From positions 1 to 9,492 of the forward strand of contig JACREV010000226.1 in the NCBI GenBank assembly GCA_016218095.1: a DNA stretch of 9,492 bases, given 5' to 3'. The position numbers and the translations under genes are program-made. This DNA comes from Deltaproteobacteria bacterium (GTDB taxonomy: Bacteria > Desulfobacterota > GWC2-55-46). Every line of letters starts with the position of its first letter. The stretch's first letter is position 1. Shown piece by piece: positions 1-8,569 of the stretch. The notes under the pieces are model-generated. The model did no database searches. It had not been told where the DNA came from and saw nothing but the letters and a program-made list of their open reading frames with translations.

Positions 1-1277
<1,277 letters not shown>

Positions 1278-1286
<9 letters not shown>

Positions 1287-1302
1287 AAAAAGTTCATAGT
1301 CC
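1278..1302. promoter_or_regulatory. Perfect 10-bp dyad with 5-nt spacer, candidate activator binding site
   Basis: GGACTATGAA (1278-1287) is followed by 5 nt (AAAAG) and its exact reverse complement TTCATAGTCC (1293-1302). It overlaps the regulator stop codon (1284-1286). Its centre is about 89 bp upstream of the transcription start predicted from the sigma-54 promoter, within the usual range for enhancer-binding-protein sites, and NtrC-family sites are often dyads. It could instead act as an RNA hairpin at the 3' end of the regulator mRNA, but no T-tract follows on the + strand. On the - strand a T-run does follow after a few bases, but no - strand gene is seen. The symmetry is certain; the role is inferred. 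Confidence 0.55.
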
Positions 1303-1351
1303 TTCGGCGGGTCCTTCCAATGCAAATCGAGAAAAATCAGGTACTTTGCTT

Positions 1352-1369
1352 TTGGCATGTCGTTTGCAC
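1352..1369 (+). promoter_or_regulatory. Sigma-54 (-24/-12) promoter of the minor pilin operon
   Basis: The sequence TTGGCATG-TCGT-TTGCA matches the consensus YTGGCACG-N4-TTGCW except for one base (T for C in the -24 element). The near-invariant GG (1354-1355) and GC (1366-1367) have the required 12-base spacing. The predicted start of transcription is about 1379. That gives a leader of about 15 nt containing AGAGGG (1381-1386), 7 nt before the ATG at 1394. The promoter lies in the gap directly after the sigma-54 activator gene, so regulation by that activator is the simplest reading. Confidence 0.85.
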
Positions 1370-1393
1370 AATTTTATGGCAGAGGGAATTGGT

Positions 1394-1894
1394 ATGTCAG
1401 AGATAAGGGAAAATAAGAGGGCAGGGGGTGGCTCAAGAGGGTATTCTCTCGTGGAGCTTCTTGTAGTCCTGGGGTTAGCCGCCACTCTGCTTGCCATAGG
1501 CGTGCCCGCGCTCATCGGCCAGATGAATCACTTGAGGCTCACGAGGTCCGTGCGCGACATCGCGATCGAGCTGAACGCCGCTCGCCTTAAGGCCATAGCC
1601 CAGAACAACAGGTACAATGTGCACTTTACGCTGAACGCCGCCCCTGCAGTCGATACCTACAGGCTCCAGTATTTTGACGGCGCCTCCGATTGGATAGATG
1701 AACCGACCCATGAGACCAAGGAGGTCGAGCCGGGTATCGACATTGTGAGCCCCGGCGCCGACTTCGACATCGATTTCTGGCCGCAGGGAAAAGGCACCGC
1801 CAGGTCGATATGTGTGCAGTACACGGCGTCCGACAAGATGAAGATCGATGTCACGGAAGCGATGGGAAGGATAACGATTGAGAACGGATGCTGA
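1394..1894 (+). CDS. fimT: Minor pilin / pseudopilin FimT-GspH type
   Basis: This is a type IV prepilin of about 166 residues in the FimT/FimU (GspH) family, processed by prepilin peptidase PilD and built into the inner-membrane priming complex at the pilus tip. It has a basic 16-residue leader ending SRG, a cleavage site G|YSLVE with Glu at mature position 5, then a hydrophobic helix LLVVLGLAATLLAIGVPAL. The following SVRDIAIELNAARLKAIAQ resembles the GspH/FimT region after the helix. Two Cys residues (in SICVQ and the terminal ENGC) could form a disulfide. The ATG at 1394 was chosen because it has AGAGGG 7 nt upstream and lies just downstream of the predicted sigma-54 start site. The in-frame ATGs at 1283 (4-bp overlap with the regulator) and 1376 lie upstream of that start site. 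It is the first gene of the operon, 16 nt before pilV. Confidence 0.85.
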   Translation: MSEIRENKRAGGGSRGYSLVELLVVLGLAATLLAIGVPALIGQMNHLRLTRSVRDIAIELNAARLKAIAQNNRYNVHFTLNAAPAVDTYRLQYFDGASDWIDEPTHETKEVEPGIDIVSPGADFDIDFWPQGKGTARSICVQYTASDKMKIDVTEAMGRITIENGC

Positions 1895-1910
1895 AAATGT
1901 GGAGGAGGCC

Positions 1911-2396
1911 ATGACAGGCTCCCGCGGTTTTACGCTCGTAGAGGTCCTGATAGCCCTGACTATCCTATCGATAGGCATCCTCGGCATAGCCGGGCTCGCG
2001 GGCACCGTTGTCAAGTCTTCCGGGTACAGCAAGTCCGTCACCCAGGCTACGAACATCGCCCAGGACAAGATAGAGTCGCTCCTCTCCGTCGACTTCGACA
2101 ACCTCCAGTCGACCGACACCACCACCGCGCGGACGGACTTGAGGAGGACGTGCGTCCAGACCGACGCCACGGCCGCGAGGCCCGTCTATACCTGCACGCC
2201 TTCATCGACGATAACGAAGGACGGCAGGACCTACACGTGGGCGTACACGGTGACGCTTATAGACCTGGACGGCAGCGGGAACGCGAGCGCCGACGGGCTT
2301 AAAAGGCTCGACGTAACCGTATCGTGGGTCGACACCGGATGGGGCACGAGGAGCCTTACCCTTACCACCTTGAGGAGCGCGGAGTTCGTCAATTAG
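1911..2396 (+). CDS. pilV: Minor pilin PilV (GspI-like)
   Basis: This is a type IV prepilin of about 161 residues. It has a six-residue leader MTGSRG, a cleavage site G|FTLVE with Glu5, then a helix VLIALTILSIGILGIAGLAG, which is the typical PilV/GspI signature, and QATNIAQDKIESLLS after it. In the known T4P priming complex PilV pairs with FimU, PilW and PilX to start pilus assembly. Two cysteines, in RTCVQ and YTCTP, are close enough to form a disulfide loop. The C-terminal part is rich in Thr/Ser and likely beta. The ATG at 1911 is preceded by GGAGGAGG (1901-1908); the in-frame TTG at 1878 overlaps fimT and has no comparable ribosome binding site. The family call is secure; the exact partner role is taken from characterised homologues. 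Confidence 0.88.
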   Translation: MTGSRGFTLVEVLIALTILSIGILGIAGLAGTVVKSSGYSKSVTQATNIAQDKIESLLSVDFDNLQSTDTTTARTDLRRTCVQTDATAARPVYTCTPSSTITKDGRTYTWAYTVTLIDLDGSGNASADGLKRLDVTVSWVDTGWGTRSLTLTTLRSAEFVN

Positions 2397-2418
2397 GCCC
2401 TTAATGAGAGGCATGGAT

Positions 2419-5400
2419 ATGAAGATGTCGGTCAAGAGACACGTGGACAGGGCCCTTCGGAGCGAGGGCGGCTTTTCGGTAGTCGAGCTCCTCATAGCCA
2501 TATTCATAACCGGCATCATAGCCGGGGCCATGTACACGCTCTACACGAACTTCTTCAGGCAGACGGCGGCAACGGACCTGACCGTCGAGGCCCAGCAGAA
2601 CGCGAGGGCCGCGATAAACATCATGGAGCGGGAGCTCCTGAACGCAGGTTACGCGGCGGACACCGAGGATATCATATCGGTCGCCGACGCCGACGAGGTA
2701 GAGTTCACCTACAAGGACCCGGCCACGCTCGCCACAGTAAGCCCGACCGCGACCAAGAGGCTCAAGGTAAAGTACCACCTCTCCCCGGACCCTTCGGACC
2801 CTTCGGCCGTATACCCGACCACCGACGACGGGACGCAGTACTACAAGCTCGTCCGCACCGTCGACGATTTGACGGACGCCTCTGACGTGCCGCAACCCGA
2901 GGAGATAGTCCCCTACATCCAGAAAGAAGGGGGCGGCGCCGACAAGGGGCTCCAGCTCACCTATTACGACATAAACGGCAACGTCGTAGCCGATACCTCG
3001 ACCGTCGCCGCGCGCAAGAACATAAAGTTTATAAGCGTAAAGCTCATAACCATTACACGCGCCAAGGAAGAGGGCGCGGCAACACATGAGAGCTTCACCA
3101 TGGAGACCCACGTAAGGCTCCGCAATATCGGCGTCGGGAGCTCCGGGACGGACGCGACACCTCCGGCGGCGCCGACCGGCGTGCAGGTCAGGGACCCCGG
3201 GGTCTGCGGGAGGCTCAAGCTCAAATGGACGAAGAACACCGAGGGAGACCTCGCGGGCTACAAGGTATATTACGGCGTGACCTCAGGCGGGTACAACGGC
3301 ATCATCAACATACCGGCCTCCGTCCTTACAAGCTCCACCTACAGCTGTTCCGAGGTCGGCTCATCGATAGAGTGCACCGTCTATCCGTCGAGCCCTGCGC
3401 TCGCCTATACGCCTTCGACGACGGCGGCGGGCTCTGGTACACACTATTACATCGCCGTAAAGGCCTACGACAACTCGCTGAACTTCAGTGATTTCTCGAC
3501 CGAGGTCTCCGGGGACCCGGCTACAAGCAACCCGGCCTTCGACTCCGGCGGTAACGATTCCACCCTGAACCCCGTGAAGCCGCCGCTCGTCACCGCCTTT
3601 ACCGCCGCTAACGGCGCGACCGAAGGGCAGGTCGCGCTCAGCTGGGCCGCGTACGACACCACGAACTACCCGGACGTCGTAGGCTTCAGGATATACAGGT
3701 CCACGTCAGCCTTCTCCTCTTACCCCGTCGACCCGGCGGCCGCCGGCATAGACTGGATAGCCGGAGAGCCGGGCGGCGGCAAGCCAGAGATAGCCCAGAG
3801 CGCCACGTCGTATACCGACGTCGGGCCGTCCCTTACCGGTTGCATGGTCTATTATTACGCCATAGCCCCGGTCAACTGCGACGCCACGCTCATCCCCGAC
3901 GACGGGGGCGACCCGTCCTCGAAGAAGTACATCCAGACCGATTACGCGGCGACCTGCGGCGACGGCGCGAGCGCATGCACGCCTGGGACCGGTTTTTCCG
4001 CCGTCTCCGGGTCCGACACCGCCCCGAACGAGACGACGGCCCCCTCTGCCCCGGTGATAGACGCGAGGGCGGGATGGAAGAGGGTCGCGCTCTCGCTCAC
4101 CCAGCCAGCGAGCGCGGACCTCGACCAGACATGCCTTTATGAGAACGACAGCGCCACGTACCCGGCGCTCCTTACGGACACCGACGCCTATCCGAGGGTG
4201 TCCAAGTGCTACCAGGTGAACACCACCTCGACGCCGAACTCGAGGCTCGTCCCGGACTCCGGCGGCATATTCACGGTTTCCGAGCTCGCCCAGGGGCAGT
4301 CGACCTCCTTCTGGCACGACTCGATGACGGTAGAGAATCCCGGGACGCCTTCTCTCGCCGAGACGGGCACTTACTCATACAGGGCCGTTTCGTTCGATCT
4401 CTGCGGCAACGGTTCGCCGCCCACTAGCGCGCAGGCGACTACCATACTCTGCGGCGAGGACCCGGCCTCGGGTGAAAAACCGCCCGCGGTTGCAGGCGCC
4501 TCAGCCTCGTGCTGTTCGAGCCCCGCGTCCCTTACGTGGACGGGGGTATCGAGCGACACAGGCTCGCCGTCGACGCCGACGAACCCCTACGACCTCGCCG
4601 GCTACAGGATATTCAGGTCGTCATCCGTGGACTTCACGGGCTCTACGATGGTCTCGGGCTCCGCGCCGTTCTGGGGCACCACGTACAACGACGCGACGGT
4701 CTCGGACGGCGGGACGTATTATTACAGGATAGTCTCCACCGACTGCCCGTATGAGAGGAACAACCCCTCGGAGGCTACGATAAAGAGCGACATGCTGAGC
4801 GGGTATCTGAACTCAACGCTCGTCGGCCCCGTGAAACCCGGAATGTTGGACAGGGACGAGAAATGCGTGGGCTCGTCGGGCTCCTGCTTCAAGGACGACC
4901 ACAGGGAGGTCCTCACAGGCGTAGACGTAAACAACTCTTCCGGAACGGGCACGAACTCTACGACGCCCAAGTCCTCGTACAAGCACAACACCGTCACCAT
5001 GTTCCTCAGCAACTCCAGCGCCGGGACAATGACGATCACCAACGCGACGGTCTCGTGGGTCAACTCCTCGGCTTATCTCAGGGAGATAAAGGTCGGCGGC
5101 GGCAGGAGCGGCATGGGGACCTTCTCTACGTCCATAGACGCCTCGGCGACTGCCGCTGTCTCGGGCACCCCGCCGTATTCGAGCGGAGTGACGAACGTGG
5201 CCTTGACCACGACACAGGTCCCCGCGAGCGCGCGCTACGTGCCGATAACCTTCGAGTTTAAGGACGCCTCAGGGAACGCCGTCGACATGAGGGACGACCA
5301 GCTCCTCATAACCCTTAAGGTCACTAACGACGCGACCTCGACGACCGGGTGCCTCTCTTACCTTACCGTCTCCCAGAGCCTCGAAGGGGTCTTCGTGCCC

Positions 5401-6861
5401 TTCGGGCCCTCGATCTCCGCCACACAGCAGAACAAGCCGTCGTCCCCGACCTTCAGCTACGCGGTCCCGGGCTCGACGGGCTTGAATGCGGTCACCTCCG
5501 GCGTCGACGGCCCGGTCATCGTCGGATCGGGCGTATCAGTGGCCGTTACCGCCAACATCGCCGGGAACACCACCCACGCGGTCACCGGCTCAAAGGTCAC
5601 CGTCACCTCGGCGAAGCTCTACTACAAGGTCACGGCAAAGACCACGACTACCGCTCCGACGTCGGGCTTTACCGAGGTCACGATGACGAACCCGTCCGGC
5701 AATACCTGGACAGGGACGATACCCGCGAACGAGGGGTTCAGGATGTGGTACTACATCGTGGCGACCGACGCGGACGGCAACTGGGACCGCGACCCCGAGA
5801 TCTCGGATGGCGCTTATGTCTACGACCAGGAGAATTTCGACGTCTGCGACGTGACGCCAAGCGCGCCGACGAACCTCTCGGCGGTGCCGAGCGGCTCTGA
5901 CGTCGCGCTCTCATGGACGGCCGCGACCACGTACACGAACGGCGCGACGATAGACACCGGGGTAGACCCCATAAAGTACAGGATATACAGGGGAGGTACC
6001 CAGATAGGGACCGACCAATCCGGGACGACCTATTCCGACACCGGCCTTGCCAACGGCGTCTACAGCTACTATGTGAAGGCGCTCAACTCCTGCGCGTCGC
6101 CCGGGCCGAACGTAAGCGCGCAGTCAAACACCGCGGCCGCGTGCGTCGGGGCCTCGGGACAGGCCACGCTCTCGGTAAGCCCGACTTCCATCTACAGGGG
6201 GGAGAGCTACACGGTCACGATAGTCGACTGTCTCGCCATAAACGGCGCGTACTCGGCTACAACTGAAGTCATAAACACGACGAGCGGCTTTACCGGGTTT
6301 ACGAACACCTCCACCGCGCCCGGCTCCTATAGCCCGACGATAACCGAGACCGGCCCGGCCACGGGGACGTTCACCAAGACCATCACGACGACTAGCGACG
6401 TGACGGACTCCACAAAGCTCCTTACGCTCGCGACCGACACCGTTACGGTCACCTATCCGTACGCGTCGCCTTCTTCGAAGACCGTGAGCGTCGTCGTAGA
6501 CCCGTGCACGAACACGCCGAAGGCGCCGACCGGCTTCACCGGGGCGATTGTCTCCAACAACGCCGAGCTCTCCTGGACCGCCGTCACGCAGAATACCGAC
6601 AACTCGGCGATAACCGACCTCGTTGGTTACAAGATATATGAGCGGGTCTGCGCCAAGAACAAGCCGGACTGCACCGGCGCCGACATAGTCGCAGAGTGGT
6701 TCTTAAGGTCGACGGTCGCCGCCGGGACAACGACCGCAGTCCTCGGGCCCGACCAGGGCAACTGGAACCAGAGGATATACTACTTCAAGGCGACGGCGTA
6801 CGACTCCTGCGCAACACCCAAGGAGAGCGCCTACTCCGGCGCCTGGAACGAGACGAACTAA
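2419..6861 (+). CDS. pilW: Giant minor pilin PilW with multiple fibronectin-III-like domains
   Basis: The product is about 1480 residues; PilW/GspJ proteins are usually only a few hundred. The N-terminus is a standard prepilin: leader ending SEGG, cleavage G|FSVVE with Glu5, helix LLIAIFITGIIAGAMYTLY, then QQNARAAINIMERELLNAGY typical of PilW. This pilin part runs to about residue 240. The rest looks like beta-sandwich modules. Fibronectin-III-like units start near residues 245, 387, 538, 687, 1144 and 1362; most have an APT/PP start, a VxLSWT strand, a Y(K/R)IYRS strand and a YYYxxA strand. Other Ig-like stretches lie at about 795-1005, 1004-1140 and 1244-1361. All 25 Cys are in this extension. 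The ATG at 2419 was chosen for GAGAGG 7 nt upstream; ATGs at 2404 and 2413 are alternatives with no well-spaced site. Inferred role: tip subunit with an exposed adhesive or spacer arm. Confidence 0.88.
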   Translation: MKMSVKRHVDRALRSEGGFSVVELLIAIFITGIIAGAMYTLYTNFFRQTAATDLTVEAQQNARAAINIMERELLNAGYAADTEDIISVADADEVEFTYKDPATLATVSPTATKRLKVKYHLSPDPSDPSAVYPTTDDGTQYYKLVRTVDDLTDASDVPQPEEIVPYIQKEGGGADKGLQLTYYDINGNVVADTSTVAARKNIKFISVKLITITRAKEEGAATHESFTMETHVRLRNIGVGSSGTDATPPAAPTGVQVRDPGVCGRLKLKWTKNTEGDLAGYKVYYGVTSGGYNGIINIPASVLTSSTYSCSEVGSSIECTVYPSSPALAYTPSTTAAGSGTHYYIAVKAYDNSLNFSDFSTEVSGDPATSNPAFDSGGNDSTLNPVKPPLVTAFTAANGATEGQVALSWAAYDTTNYPDVVGFRIYRSTSAFSSYPVDPAAAGIDWIAGEPGGGKPEIAQSATSYTDVGPSLTGCMVYYYAIAPVNCDATLIPDDGGDPSSKKYIQTDYAATCGDGASACTPGTGFSAVSGSDTAPNETTAPSAPVIDARAGWKRVALSLTQPASADLDQTCLYENDSATYPALLTDTDAYPRVSKCYQVNTTSTPNSRLVPDSGGIFTVSELAQGQSTSFWHDSMTVENPGTPSLAETGTYSYRAVSFDLCGNGSPPTSAQATTILCGEDPASGEKPPAVAGASASCCSSPASLTWTGVSSDTGSPSTPTNPYDLAGYRIFRSSSVDFTGSTMVSGSAPFWGTTYNDATVSDGGTYYYRIVSTDCPYERNNPSEATIKSDMLSGYLNSTLVGPVKPGMLDRDEKCVGSSGSCFKDDHREVLTGVDVNNSSGTGTNSTTPKSSYKHNTVTMFLSNSSAGTMTITNATVSWVNSSAYLREIKVGGGRSGMGTFSTSIDASATAAVSGTPPYSSGVTNVALTTTQVPASARYVPITFEFKDASGNAVDMRDDQLLITLKVTNDATSTTGCLSYLTVSQSLEGVFVPFGPSISATQQNKPSSPTFSYAVPGSTGLNAVTSGVDGPVIVGSGVSVAVTANIAGNTTHAVTGSKVTVTSAKLYYKVTAKTTTTAPTSGFTEVTMTNPSGNTWTGTIPANEGFRMWYYIVATDADGNWDRDPEISDGAYVYDQENFDVCDVTPSAPTNLSAVPSGSDVALSWTAATTYTNGATIDTGVDPIKYRIYRGGTQIGTDQSGTTYSDTGLANGVYSYYVKALNSCASPGPNVSAQSNTAAACVGASGQATLSVSPTSIYRGESYTVTIVDCLAINGAYSATTEVINTTSGFTGFTNTSTAPGSYSPTITETGPATGTFTKTITTTSDVTDSTKLLTLATDTVTVTYPYASPSSKTVSVVVDPCTNTPKAPTGFTGAIVSNNAELSWTAVTQNTDNSAITDLVGYKIYERVCAKNKPDCTGADIVAEWFLRSTVAAGTTTAVLGPDQGNWNQRIYYFKATAYDSCATPKESAYSGAWNETN
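3150..6861 (+). repeat. Array of diverged fibronectin-III-like modules within pilW
   Basis: About six related modules are spread through the pilW extension, interrupted by less similar beta-rich stretches. At DNA level the most conserved trace is AGGATATACAGG at 3688-3699 and 5980-5991, and AGGATATTCAGG at 4606-4617. Each encodes the (Y/F)RIYRS or YRIFRS strand. A second trace is the codon run for YYY in the later strand (around 3847 and 4718). Modules are well diverged, so this is old protein-level duplication, not a recent tandem repeat. Domain borders are estimated by eye. Confidence 0.75.
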
Positions 6862-6873
6862 AAGGTGGACGCC

Positions 6874-8157
6874 ATGAAGCCCAAAAACGAAGGCGGCAGA
6901 GAAAAGGGGTTCGTCCTCATACTCGCGCTCGTCACCATGATAGCGATGACGGTCATAGGCTTGAGCGCCGTCATGAACATGACGACCGACCTGCAGTTAT
7001 CAAGGAACGAGAGGGACTCGAAAATAGCCTTCCAGCTCGCCGAGGCCGGCATAAACGAGATGATATCGAGGATACACCTGCCGTCAACGAACGCCAATTA
7101 TACCGGGGAGATCTCGGGCGAGAGCGGCTACAGAGATGACCAATGGAACTCCGGAAACGCGCTCGGCAAGAACATCGGGTACGGCTACGGGGCGAACAGG
7201 GCGAGCGCGGAGACACTCAACTACACGGTACAGATAAGCTATCTCAACGATGATAATTCCGAGAACCTCTGCGACTCAAACGAAGAGACCGACGGCTCTA
7301 ACAACTCGGGCAACGCCTTAAAGGTCCCGGACACCGCTTCGTGGAACTGCCCGCACGGAACGACCGAGGTAGTCATGTTCGGCAACGACTTCAAAATACC
7401 CGAGACCGTAACGTTCATAGACTACGGCAAACAGCCGGTCTACAAGATAGAGTCGACCGGGGCCTACGGCACGACCCAGAGGACGATAATCGCCTACGTC
7501 GGGGCAAGCAACCTGAATACCGATACGAGCGCCGCCATAAACACCAACGGGTGCGTCACTATCTCCGGAGGCTCTACGAACATAACCGGGGGAGTGCTCG
7601 AGTACGGCAGCGGCGGCTCCTGCACGACCTGCGACGACGGGCTCGGCGGATGCGCCGCAAAGGGCACCGAAGACGTCATGAACACCTATCTCGGGGACAA
7701 TATCTCGGAGATAATCAACTTCGCCGACGAGACGCACAGGTGCAAGAACATGACCTGCAGTTCCGCAGGACCCCCGGCGGACGATATCCCCGCGAGCGGA
7801 AAGATAGACGACGTCGTCCTCAACTGGGGCGATTACACGAACGACACCTATTCCACGATGATATACGTCGACAACTCCGGGGGCAAGGAGGTCGAGATAG
7901 CGGGGAACTTCACCGGCAGGGGGATACTGATAGTGACAGGCGACTTGAAGCTCTCCGGCACCCTCCAGTACGAGGGGCTCATATATGTCTTCGGCCAGCT
8001 CAGATTGTCCGGCACCCTGAACGTCACAGGCGGCGTCATGGCCGACAGCACCGTCAACGTCAACGGCAACGTAACCGCCACCTACGACCAGTCCACCCTC
8101 GACGCCGTATCCAAGGAAAACAGCTCGTCGACCGTAATACTCTGGAAGAGGATGTAA
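6874..8157 (+). CDS. pilX: Minor pilin PilX-like (GspK-like) with Cys insert and beta-solenoid tail
   Basis: The product has about 427 residues. The leader MKPKNEGGREKG precedes FVLILALVTMIAMTVIGLSAV; mature position 5 is Leu, not Glu, as expected for PilX/GspK-type subunits. The following DLQLSRNERDSKIAFQLAEA is the PilX N-terminal signature (the AEAG motif). The middle has a low-similarity region, then a Cys-rich stretch: SCTTCDDGLGGC at about 7618-7653 and HRCKNMTC at about 7735-7758. The C-terminus (7894-8091) consists of 18-residue repeats that look like beta-solenoid rungs. The start at ATG 6874 is supported by AAAGGTGG just upstream; the GTG at 6865 overlaps that site. It begins 12 nt after pilW and ends the operon, being followed by an AT-rich gap. 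PilX is thought to sit near the pilus tip in the priming complex. The PilX name rests on the N-terminus and order. Confidence 0.85.
   Translation: MKPKNEGGREKGFVLILALVTMIAMTVIGLSAVMNMTTDLQLSRNERDSKIAFQLAEAGINEMISRIHLPSTNANYTGEISGESGYRDDQWNSGNALGKNIGYGYGANRASAETLNYTVQISYLNDDNSENLCDSNEETDGSNNSGNALKVPDTASWNCPHGTTEVVMFGNDFKIPETVTFIDYGKQPVYKIESTGAYGTTQRTIIAYVGASNLNTDTSAAINTNGCVTISGGSTNITGGVLEYGSGGSCTTCDDGLGGCAAKGTEDVMNTYLGDNISEIINFADETHRCKNMTCSSAGPPADDIPASGKIDDVVLNWGDYTNDTYSTMIYVDNSGGKEVEIAGNFTGRGILIVTGDLKLSGTLQYEGLIYVFGQLRLSGTLNVTGGVMADSTVNVNGNVTATYDQSTLDAVSKENSSSTVILWKRM
7894..8091 (+). repeat. 18-residue (54-nt) repeats encoding a predicted beta-solenoid in PilX
   Basis: Three complete rungs of exactly 18 residues plus a partial fourth start at 7894 (EIAGNF), 7948 (KLSGTL), 8002 (RLSGTL) and 8056 (NVNGNV). 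The pattern is x-hydrophobic-small-G-(N/T)-hydrophobic, then a hydrophobic strand in the second half. Two rungs also share the DNA word TCCGGCACCCT (7954-7964 and 8008-8018), exactly 54 nt apart. A lone similar 18-residue unit (TISGGSTNITGG and on) occurs before the Cys-rich insert, near 7558. The period suits a right-handed beta-helix like those of polymer-forming or bactofilin-like proteins. The fold is inferred. Confidence 0.7.
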
Positions 8158-8187
8158 GGGGATTTTTTTTTAAAGTTTCCCCGGGCC

Positions 8188-8210
8188 GCCCCGATATATA
8201 GACAGGGGGC
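8188..8210 (+). terminator. Weak candidate terminator after pilX
   Basis: GCCCC (8188-8192) can pair with GGGGC (8206-8210) across a 13-nt loop and is followed by TTAATTAG. A second short pairing, GGGGA (8158-8162) with TCCCC (8178-8182), encloses a run of T. Neither is a canonical hairpin with a T-tract. Termination here is plausible because the pilin operon ends and a new promoter follows, but the structure itself is weak. Confidence 0.25.
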
Positions 8211-8223
8211 TTAATTAGTTTGA

Positions 8224-8237
8224 AATTATATATAATT
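8224..8237. promoter_or_regulatory. 14-bp AT palindrome upstream of the XRE-pilM promoter
   Basis: AATTATATATAATT is a perfect palindrome about 23 bp upstream of the predicted -35 box, in the most AT-rich part of the window. It could be an operator for the neighbouring XRE protein, an UP-element-like stretch, or simply chance in AT-rich DNA. The symmetry is seen; function is not shown. Confidence 0.3.
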
Positions 8238-8259
8238 ATAACCAATTTAAAAAAATCTA

Positions 8260-8288
8260 TTGACAATTTTGACATATTGGAATAGATT
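8260..8288 (+). promoter_or_regulatory. Sigma-70-like promoter for the XRE-pilM operon
   Basis: A perfect -35 box TTGACA (8260-8265) is followed after 17 bp by TAGATT (8283-8288), which matches four of six bases of TATAAT. The expected start of transcription is about 8295, giving a leader of about 77 nt before the ATG at 8372. A second TTGACA at 8269-8274 has no matching -10 at normal spacing. The region 8158-8371 holds no convincing gene. Confidence 0.6.
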
Positions 8289-8371
8289 GCAATCAACTTG
8301 CGCCAGTTATGCGAAATTAAGAAAAAAACCTTGAAAATCTTTTCGGGAGTTGTGACTTTAGTGCTTGTGAT

Positions 8372-8569
8372 ATGTCCAGAAATAATCTAAAAAAGATACG
8401 AGAGAACCTGTTACTCAGCAAGTCCGAGCTCGCGCGCAAGGCCGGCATCTCGCCGCTTACCGTAGACAGGATAGAGCGGGGCTTCCCGTGCAGGGTGGAC
8501 ACCAAGAGGAAGATAATCCACGCGCTCGGGATGAAGGTGACGGAGAAGGGAAAGGTCTTTACGGACTGA
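8372..8569 (+). CDS. Small XRE/Cro-type helix-turn-helix DNA-binding protein
   Basis: This 65-residue protein is essentially one DNA-binding domain. It begins MSRNNLKKIRENLLLSKSEL, continues with ARKAGISPLTVDRIERG, the classical XRE helix-turn-helix with a recognition helix around PLTVDRIERG, and ends in a short basic segment TKRKIIHALGMKVTEKGKVF. There is no ligand or oligomerisation domain, so it probably binds DNA as a dimer. The ATG at 8372 is the only reasonable start in frame; no good ribosome binding site precedes it. It lies 10 nt upstream of pilM and is almost certainly co-transcribed with it. This suggests a regulator, possibly autoregulatory, of the pilM assembly operon, but the target is unknown. 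Its first codons are AT-rich like the upstream region, and the rest matches the local GC-rich style. Confidence 0.85.
   Translation: MSRNNLKKIRENLLLSKSELARKAGISPLTVDRIERGFPCRVDTKRKIIHALGMKVTEKGKVFTD

Noticed and set aside
1475..3111. Long open frames on the - strand opposite fimT, pilV and pilW
   Set aside because: They mirror GC-rich coding DNA, show no recognisable domain, and overlap genes with clear prepilin signatures.
2401..6861. pilW as two genes joined by a sequencing frameshift
   Set aside because: The frame is continuous for 1480 codons, module style and Cys pattern are uniform, and no internal start with a prepilin or signal sequence is evident.
7341..8201. 286-codon + frame overlapping pilX
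   Set aside because: Its translation is dominated by Arg, His and Gly, typical of an out-of-frame reading of a GC-rich gene; the pilX frame has clear motifs.
8287..8301. Second possible sigma-54 promoter TTGCAATCAACTTGC
   Set aside because: The near-invariant GG of the -24 element is TG here, and a better sigma-70-like promoter overlaps it.
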